Part shown: in pieces, positions 6,718-11,221 of the stretch
Numbering within the stretch: position 1 is the stretch's first letter
Layout: every line of letters begins with the position of its first letter
Assembly: GCA_023399095.1 (NCBI GenBank)
Contig: JAEWQS010000171.1
Coordinates: forward strand, 1-11,221
Length of the DNA: 11,221 nucleotides
Direction of reading: 5' to 3'
Source: Bacillota bacterium
Lineage (GTDB): Bacteria > Bacillota > Clostridia > Christensenellales > SZUA-584
Program-made: the position numbers and the translations under genes
Notes under the pieces: model-generated
Seen by the model: the letters and a program-made list of their open reading frames with translations, nothing else
Databases searched by the model: none
Told to the model about the DNA's origin: nothing

Positions 6718-6749
6718 TCTGAGAGCGCCTGCCAAGCCAGATTATTCAC
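6705..6749 (-). pseudogene. Remnant 3' end of a second transketolase gene
   Basis: Downstream of the AraC gene, in a different frame, the minus strand encodes VNNLAWQALSELGK followed by TAA. The intact transketolase at 7877 ends VDNIAQKAIEVLGK, also TAA: 7 of 14 residues are identical, most others are similar, and each stop lies the same distance (17 bases) from an almost identical terminator. Homology stops at about the AraC stop codon (6742-6744, inside the remnant); the codons before it (K-S-K) do not resemble a transketolase. This is therefore a truncated tail, not a gene. It could be the scar of an insertion into a transketolase 3' end or what is left of a tandem copy. Confidence 0.75.
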
Positions 6750-7644
6750 CTTCGATTTTTAGCCAAATCTCCATGCTGTTTGTTTCGGGGTCGTGGCTCG
6801 CATAACGTTCCGCCGCAAAAGGCTCAGTTTTAATCTGATGATGGGGAAGCCATGTTTCATAAAGATATCGCTGAGCCTTGTATACAGCGTCCATGACGAG
6901 ATGCTCAAAATCCTCAGCCTCAAAGGAGCAAACGATATATTTCCCCTCGCGCAATTCCCAAGAAGCATAGCCTTTAGCCGCATCTGAATTGGCTTCGCCG
7001 CCTGCAAAATATCGGTAATAACCTTCTTTGGTTCCGGCAAAAGCCACACCAAGCTCGCCGCCCGAGTCTTTTAGCTCCTTAATATCAGGCTTTGCCTCGT
7101 GAAAAGAATCCCATAGTTTGCCGAGACCGTCGATTCCGGTTTTGTCTGCGCCGGGCATTTGCGATATGGGTTCCTCCGCAACGTAACCAATGAAGTATAA
7201 AGGAGAGCTTATGACTTTTTGTGAGATTTCTATTATGATATCATCGGCAATCAAAGGCATATTTTCATCAACGAGTGTGTAGTTTAATAGCAATTGAGGT
7301 TTTGAAAAGTTATTCAAACGTATTGGATGTGCCCGGTATTCTTCTGGAGTTATACCAAACGCGCTTTTAAAAGCACGTGTAAAGGTTTCGTGTGAATTGA
7401 ACCCAAAGCTCAAAGCAATCTCGACAATTCGCTCGTCGTTGCTAAGCAGAGCTTCCGATGCTTTCGCAAGACGCCGTAGCTTTATATACTCATTTACAGG
7501 TTTTTTTACTAACCTGCTGAATAATCTTTGAAAATAAAACGGCGATAGTGAGGCAACGCTTGCCAGATCCTCAATTTTCATTTCTTCTGAAACGTGTTCT
7601 TCAATATATTCCACTGTCTTTTGTATTTGTTCCCATGCGTGCAT
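6742..7644 (-). CDS. AraC-family regulator with GyrI-like effector domain
   Basis: This 300-residue transcription factor has the domain order of Rob-type regulators. Residues 8-107 form the AraC double helix-turn-helix, including IEDLASVASLSPFYFQRLF, the RRLAKASEAL linker region and the second helix signature ALSFGFNSHETFTRAFKSAF followed by GITPEEYR. Residues 125-298 form a GyrI-like (SOUL/bacterial effector) ligand-binding domain, ending in MEIWLKIEGE. Such domains bind hydrophobic or cationic small molecules. The ATG at 7642-7644 is preceded at six bases by AGGAGGTG (7651-7658). The gene converges on the membrane protein gene, and its stop codon lies within the transketolase remnant. It is more AT-rich than the flanking transketolase. 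Its targets are unknown; the membrane protein gene is a candidate. Confidence 0.92.
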   Translation of the reverse strand: MHAWEQIQKTVEYIEEHVSEEMKIEDLASVASLSPFYFQRLFSRLVKKPVNEYIKLRRLAKASEALLSNDERIVEIALSFGFNSHETFTRAFKSAFGITPEEYRAHPIRLNNFSKPQLLLNYTLVDENMPLIADDIIIEISQKVISSPLYFIGYVAEEPISQMPGADKTGIDGLGKLWDSFHEAKPDIKELKDSGGELGVAFAGTKEGYYRYFAGGEANSDAAKGYASWELREGKYIVCSFEAEDFEHLVMDAVYKAQRYLYETWLPHHQIKTEPFAAERYASHDPETNSMEIWLKIEGE

Positions 7645-7663
7645 TTAAAGCACCTCCTCATTT

Positions 7664-7692
7664 ATTGTACTGATTCATATGATATTGGACAA
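7664..7692 (-). promoter_or_regulatory. Possible promoter of the AraC-type regulator
   Basis: On the minus strand TTGTCC (7687-7692) and TACAAT (7664-7669) are separated by 17 bases. The predicted start near 7657 would fall at the edge of the ribosome binding site, giving an unusually short leader of about 13 bases, so the true promoter may lie further upstream. Confidence 0.4.
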
Positions 7693-7830
7693 TTAAGAGA
7701 ATACCAGATTCTGATTTATCTGTCTTGACGCACAATGCCCATTATTGTTCAATCACTGAAGCGAAGTTCACGCAAGCTCGAACACAAGAAAATTGAAAAT
7801 CTAACGCCCACTGACTGCGTGTTAGCATAG

Positions 7831-7861
7831 AAAAAAGCCTTCAGCGGATGCCAAAGGCTTT
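7831..7861 (-). terminator. Terminator of the transketolase gene
   Basis: On the minus strand GCCTTTGGC pairs with GCTGAAGGC around ATCC, with two G-U wobbles in the middle, and is followed by TTTTTT. On the plus strand the same two positions are C-A mismatches, so the element should work only for the transketolase. It lies 17 bases past the stop codon. Confidence 0.85.
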
Positions 7862-7889
7862 CGTGTCTGTATCAGTTTATTTGCCCAGC
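7833..7889. repeat. Direct repeat copy B (transketolase terminator and stop region)
   Basis: This is the partner of the repeat at 6661-6717, with 51/57 identity, still attached to the intact transketolase. The two copies are 1172 bases apart and bracket the AraC-type gene in direct orientation. Confidence 0.9.
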
Positions 7890-9859
7890 ACTTCGATGGC
7901 TTTCTGAGCGATGTTGTCCACTGTGAGGCCGAAGGCTTCATACAGCTTGGGCGCAGGGGCAGATGCGCCGAAGTGGTCGAGCGCGATAATCTCGCCCTTG
8001 CCCGCGTATTTGTGCCAGCCGAACGATGCCGCCGCTTCCACCACCACGCGCTTGTCAAGCGCATCAGGCAATACGCTTTGCTTGTATGCTTCGCCCTGCT
8101 CTTCGAACAGGTCTACACAGGGCATGGAAACCACACGCGCGATGATGCCTTCGTCAAACAGCTTCTGAGCGGCCTTCATGCAAAGCTCCACCTCGCTGCC
8201 TGTGCCGATGAGAATTACCGACGGGTCAGCGCCGAAGTCCTTGAGCACGTAAGCGCCCTTGAGCGCGGCTTCGCCTGTCTCGTCAAAGAGCGGCAATGTC
8301 TGGCGTGAAAGCGCAATCACGGACGGGCCGCTGACCTGAAGCGCGGAGATGTAGGCCGCAGCCGTTTCTTTGGAATCGGCGGGACGCCACATATAGGTGT
8401 TGGGCGTGGCACGCATGCAGGCCAGCTGTTCGATGGGTTGATGCGTCGGGCCGTCTTCACCCACGCCGATGCTGTCGTGCGTCATGACGAAGATCACGGG
8501 CAGGCCCATCAAAGCGGACATACGCACGGCGTTCTTTAAGTAGTCGGTGAACACGAAGAACGTCGCCACATACGGGATCACGCCGCCGTGCAGCGCAAGG
8601 CCGTTGGCAATCGCGGCCATCGCGAATTCGCGGATGCCGAAATGGATATTGACACCTTCTCGGCAGTCGGGTGCAAAGTATGGCTTGCCCTTGAGTACTG
8701 AATTGTTGGAGGGGCCAAGGTCGGCGCTGCCGCCGAACAGGCCGGGCAGCTTCTCGGCCAGTCTATTGAGCATGATTCCGGAAGACTGACGTGTCGCCAG
8801 CGGTTTTTCAAATTCATAAAGGGATTTGTCGGAAAGAACGCTTGCGTCCACCGGGCCGAAGCACTTGTTCCAAAGTTCGGCCATCTCGGGGAACTTTTTG
8901 CAGTATTCGTCGAACATCTTGTTCCACTGCGCTTCCGCTTGCGCGTAAGAGAGCTGGCGCTTCTCGGTTTCTGCCTTCACTTCGTCCGGCACATAAAAGC
9001 TCTCTTTATAAGGCCAGCCTAGCGTCTCTTTCAAAGACAGGATATTGTCGTCGCCGAGCGGTGAACCATGGCACGAAGCGCTGCCCTGCACAGCGGGACA
9101 GCCGTATCCGATATCCGTTTTGATGATGATGATGGAGGGCTTTTCCGTTTCCGCCTTGGCAGCCGCGATGGCATCTGCAATGCCGTCCACGTCTTCGTTG
9201 CCGTTATCGACATGAATCACCTGCCAGCCGTATGCGTCAAAACGCTTGGCGACATCCTCGTCAAACGCGAAATCCGTTTCGCCTTCAATGGTGATCTTGT
9301 TTCTGTCGTAAAGCAAAATAAGCTTGCCGAGCTTCAATGTGCCCGCGAGAGAGCAGGCTTCGGAAGCAACGCCTTCCATGAGACAGCCATCGCCCGACAG
9401 CGTGTATGTGTAATGGTCAACCACGTTGTAACCGTCTTTGTTGAACATAGCCGCGAGATGCGCTTCGGCCATCGCCATACCCACGGCGTTGGCGATACCC
9501 TGTCCTAAGGGGCCGGTCGTGGTTTCGATGCCCGCAATGTGGCCGAATTCGGGGTGACCCGCTGTTTTCGATCCCAATTGACGGAAGTTTTTGAGCTCCT
9601 CAATGGTAGCTTCCTCATAGCCAAAGGTATGCAGCAATGAGTAAAGCAGCATAGAGCCATGACCCGCGGAGAGCACAAAACGGTCTCTGTCCGCCCAGCT
9701 TGGGTTCTTTGGGTTGTGTTTCAAATGCTTTGCCCAAAGCGCGTACGCCATGGGTGCGGCGCCAAGGGGCAGCCCCGGATGTCCGCTGTTTGCTTTCTGT
9801 ACGCCTTCAACTGCCATTATGCGAATGGTGTTGACAGACAGCACGTCTACGTTGTTCAT
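7877..9859 (-). CDS. tkt: Transketolase
   Basis: This cytosolic, thiamine diphosphate-dependent enzyme moves two-carbon ketol units between sugar phosphates in the non-oxidative pentose phosphate pathway. The protein is full length at 660 residues. SGHPG (25-29) and AGHGSM (65-70) carry the conserved histidines, followed by GHPE (101-104) and GPLGQG (116-121). The diphosphate/metal motif is GDGCLMEG (156-163), with Asn187 in YDRNKITIEG. The pyrimidine domain carries IREFAM, with the cofactor-activating glutamate, and THDSIGVGEDGPTHQP. The C-terminal domain ends VDNIAQKAIEVLGK. The ATG at 9857-9859 follows AGGAGG at five bases. The gene is monocistronic, with its own terminator; a second truncated 3' end lies 1.2 kb downstream. 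Annotation is secure. Confidence 0.97.
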   Translation of the reverse strand: MNNVDVLSVNTIRIMAVEGVQKANSGHPGLPLGAAPMAYALWAKHLKHNPKNPSWADRDRFVLSAGHGSMLLYSLLHTFGYEEATIEELKNFRQLGSKTAGHPEFGHIAGIETTTGPLGQGIANAVGMAMAEAHLAAMFNKDGYNVVDHYTYTLSGDGCLMEGVASEACSLAGTLKLGKLILLYDRNKITIEGETDFAFDEDVAKRFDAYGWQVIHVDNGNEDVDGIADAIAAAKAETEKPSIIIIKTDIGYGCPAVQGSASCHGSPLGDDNILSLKETLGWPYKESFYVPDEVKAETEKRQLSYAQAEAQWNKMFDEYCKKFPEMAELWNKCFGPVDASVLSDKSLYEFEKPLATRQSSGIMLNRLAEKLPGLFGGSADLGPSNNSVLKGKPYFAPDCREGVNIHFGIREFAMAAIANGLALHGGVIPYVATFFVFTDYLKNAVRMSALMGLPVIFVMTHDSIGVGEDGPTHQPIEQLACMRATPNTYMWRPADSKETAAAYISALQVSGPSVIALSRQTLPLFDETGEAALKGAYVLKDFGADPSVILIGTGSEVELCMKAAQKLFDEGIIARVVSMPCVDLFEEQGEAYKQSVLPDALDKRVVVEAAASFGWHKYAGKGEIIALDHFGASAPAPKLYEAFGLTVDNIAQKAIEVLGK

Positions 9860-9958
9860 AAATTCCTCCTCAAGAATTATTATACGGCTAACCCGTTTTT
9901 ATCATGTGATTGCCCCGACGATCAAAGATATCAAAGCTGGAGCAATGCATTCCGAATA

Positions 9959-9996
9959 GACAAACAATCTCATTTCATAAAATTGATATGTTTGTC
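9959..9996. repeat. Inverted repeat upstream of transketolase
   Basis: GACAAACA (9959-9966) and TGTTTGTC (9989-9996) are perfect reverse complements separated by 22 bases; ATC/GAT can continue the pairing past one bulged A. It sits about 100 bases before the transketolase ATG. It could be a regulator binding site or an mRNA stem; the sequence does not decide. Confidence 0.5.
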
Positions 9997-10090
9997 CGCC
10001 TGCGTGATAACAGTTTCGTTAGTTTCGAACATGTTTAGTCCCATTATAGTGTTAACTTTGACAATTCACAACACAAAATATGAGATAGGC

Positions 10091-10139
10091 ACTGATTAAC
10101 TTGGGAAATAATCAAGAAACTGATTAAATTCTCTCCAAG
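10091..10139. repeat. Nested repeats downstream of the peptidase gene
   Basis: ACTGATTAA occurs twice in direct orientation (10091-10099 and 10119-10127). TAATCA (10109-10114) and TGATTA (10121-10126) form a six-base stem, nested inside CTTGG (10100-10104) and CCAAG (10135-10139). It may be a weak intergenic hairpin past the peptidase stop or an operator-like cluster. No T-tract follows, so it is not a standard terminator. Confidence 0.4.
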
Positions 10140-10173
10140 CACTTAAAATTGGCCTGTGAACAATTACGCGATT

Positions 10174-10866
10174 CTACCTGCGCCGTGACAACATGGAAAA
10201 ACGCAGCACATTGAGCAGCGCCACAAGCGTCGCCGCGACATAAGTGAGTGCGGCAGCTTCGAGCATCTTTTTCGCGCCGTATTGTTCTTCATTGGTCAGC
10301 ACGTTTTGTGACTGAAGCGCCGCGAGCGCACGCCGCGAGGCGTTGAACTCGACGGGCAGAGTGACAATCTGAAATACGAAAATAGCGAGAAATATATAAA
10401 CTGCGATATTTATCGTCTCGCGAAAACCCATCATGAACCCGAGTATCAGTATCGGCCAGAGCATATAGGACGCAATGCTCACAACGGGAGCGATAAGGCT
10501 GCGAAGATGGAGCGGGAAATAACCCGTCCCGTGTTGAATGGCGTGACCGGATTCGTGCGCAGCCACGGCCACAGCCGCCACCGAGCTGCCGGAGAAGTTG
10601 GCTTCGGAGAGATTAAGTGTTTTTTTGCGCGGGTTATAATTATCGGACAGTCTGCCGCTCGTGGGAGCGATCTGAACATGATTGATTCCATTGGCTGCGA
10701 GTATACGCGAGGCGGCTTCCCGTCCCGTAATGCCACTTGATACAGGTGTTTTGGAATACAGCTGATAAGCGCGGTTTACCTTGGACTGTGCCCACATGGC
10801 CACGATGATGCCGGGTATGATGAGCAGTATCGTCCAGTCCATATAATAATTCGCGAAATTGAACAT
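10174..10866 (-). CDS. Membrane zinc metallopeptidase, YugP/COG2738 family
   Basis: This 230-residue integral membrane protein has one N-terminal helix (about residues 9-26), the zinc-binding HEXXH motif as HESGH at 104-108 within VAAHESGHAIQH, two or three further helices (about 121-140, 145-165 and near 205-220), and a conserved VEFNASRRAL segment that in this family probably supplies a third zinc ligand. The family is widespread in Bacillota, and its substrates are poorly known. The longest reading frame starts at a GTG (10875), but that codon lies inside the GGAGGT ribosome binding site (10874-10879); the ATG at 10864-10866, eight bases after it, is the likely start. It follows the Gx-type gene closely and is probably co-transcribed with it. 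No complete terminator is seen after it. Confidence 0.92.
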   Translation of the reverse strand: MFNFANYYMDWTILLIIPGIIVAMWAQSKVNRAYQLYSKTPVSSGITGREAASRILAANGINHVQIAPTSGRLSDNYNPRKKTLNLSEANFSGSSVAAVAVAAHESGHAIQHGTGYFPLHLRSLIAPVVSIASYMLWPILILGFMMGFRETINIAVYIFLAIFVFQIVTLPVEFNASRRALAALQSQNVLTNEEQYGAKKMLEAAALTYVAATLVALLNVLRFSMLSRRR

Positions 10867-10888
10867 GTTTGGCACCTCCGTCCAATTA

Positions 10889-11221
10889 TTATTTGCGTGT
10901 TTGCAGCTTTAATACGTTTGCTGCTCTTGGAAACACCGTGCGCGCTACAGCACCCGTGATCGTTCCGGACACTGCGCCGACGATAAGCAGTATAAATGCG
11001 TAGTAGAAAAGCCGCGATTCGCCTGTTGTCAGCACAGCGATGCAGACCTGCATAAGGTTATGTATGCATGCGCCGATCATGGATATACCGACGATGGACA
11101 GCGCCTTTACTGTTTTTAGCACAGCAAACATCGCAAGAATGCTGAAAATCACGCCGGGTGCTGAGTAAAGGAACATGCCAAAGCCACCTGCGAACAGCGA
11201 CGCGACAAACGAACGCAGTAT
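10889..11221 (-). CDS. Gx transporter-family membrane protein, C-terminal part
   Basis: This is the C-terminal 110 codons of a gene that enters from the right edge; the frame is open upstream of the first ATG (11176) and encodes ILRSFVASLFAGGFG there, so that ATG is internal. The sequence has three to four hydrophobic helices and the phrases ALSIVGISMIGACIHNLMQ and GAVSGTITGAVA. These resemble the Gx_transp/COG4769 family, often annotated as heptaprenyl diphosphate synthase component I and proposed to be a small-molecule or electron-transport-linked membrane protein. The match is from memory. It ends LQTRK with TAA 22 bases before the start of the zinc peptidase gene, whose ribosome binding site falls in the gap, indicating one operon. 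Confidence 0.75.
   Translation of the reverse strand: MLRSFVASLFAGGFGMFLYSAPGVIFSILAMFAVLKTVKALSIVGISMIGACIHNLMQVCIAVLTTGESRLFYYAFILLIVGAVSGTITGAVARTVFPRAANVLKLQTRK

Larger units (their letters stand above)
9860..10173. other. Gene-free 314-base region upstream of transketolase
   Basis: This AT-rich stretch holds the transketolase 5' control region and the 3' side of the peptidase gene. On the minus strand a TATAAT at 9879-9884 lies 20 bases before the ATG but has no good -35; TTGATC-N16-GATAAA further upstream is another weak option. An inverted repeat lies at 9959-9996, and direct repeats with a palindrome lie at 10091-10139. On the plus strand a perfect TTGACA at about 10056-10061 has no -10 at proper spacing. 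No terminator for the peptidase gene is obvious and no coding region is credible. Confidence 0.7.

Noticed and set aside
7801..7825. CTAAC/GTTAG imperfect hairpin downstream of the transketolase terminator.
   Set aside because: The stem is short with a large loop, no T-tract follows it, and a good terminator is already present next to it.
10867..10875. GTG start for the zinc peptidase.
   Set aside because: The GTG lies within the GGAGGT ribosome binding site; the ATG at 10866 has ideal spacing from it.

Overview
The window looks like a chromosomal segment of a Bacillota (Clostridia-like) bacterium of intermediate GC content. This is inferred from gene content: the CdaA/CdaR pair that makes cyclic di-AMP, a YugP-type membrane zinc peptidase, a Gx-type membrane component, strong AGGAGG-type ribosome binding sites, sigma-A-like promoters and rho-independent terminators. 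No phage, transposase, CRISPR array, tRNA or rRNA is visible.

Layout. Positions 1-4217 (minus strand, read right to left) hold cdaA (TTG start), cdaR overlapping it, a rho-independent terminator, a COG2509-type FAD dehydrogenase, and the N-terminal part of a P-loop ATPase that runs off the left edge. A divergent region at 4218-4443 carries a near-consensus promoter for two overlapping plus-strand uracil-DNA glycosylase genes. The first has the four cysteines expected of the 4Fe-4S family 4 enzymes. The second keeps the catalytic motifs but has lost all four ligands. The 411-base gap at 5622-6032 holds a possible weak terminator, then a promoter-hairpins-terminator arrangement that could be a small structured RNA, then an extended -10 promoter for a five- to six-helix membrane protein resembling DUF6064 proteins.

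That membrane protein gene converges with an AraC-type regulator carrying a GyrI-like ligand domain (6742-7644). Between them is a scar: the last 14 codons of a second transketolase plus a terminator. The terminator region is 51/57 identical to the one behind the intact transketolase gene (7877-9859). The AraC gene is therefore bracketed by two copies of a transketolase 3' end, which suggests insertion or the collapse of an older duplication. A 314-base gap (9860-10173) with an inverted repeat and short direct repeats leads to a minus-strand pair: a YugP-like zinc metallopeptidase and a Gx transporter-family protein cut by the right edge.

Most genes are housekeeping: second messenger synthesis, base-excision repair, pentose phosphate metabolism and membrane proteolysis. 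The accessory-looking part is about 5.7-7.8 kb, visibly more AT-rich than its neighbours. The best candidates for something undescribed are the duplicated transketolase tail, the candidate RNA at about 5759-5914, and the cluster-less glycosylase coupled to a classical one.
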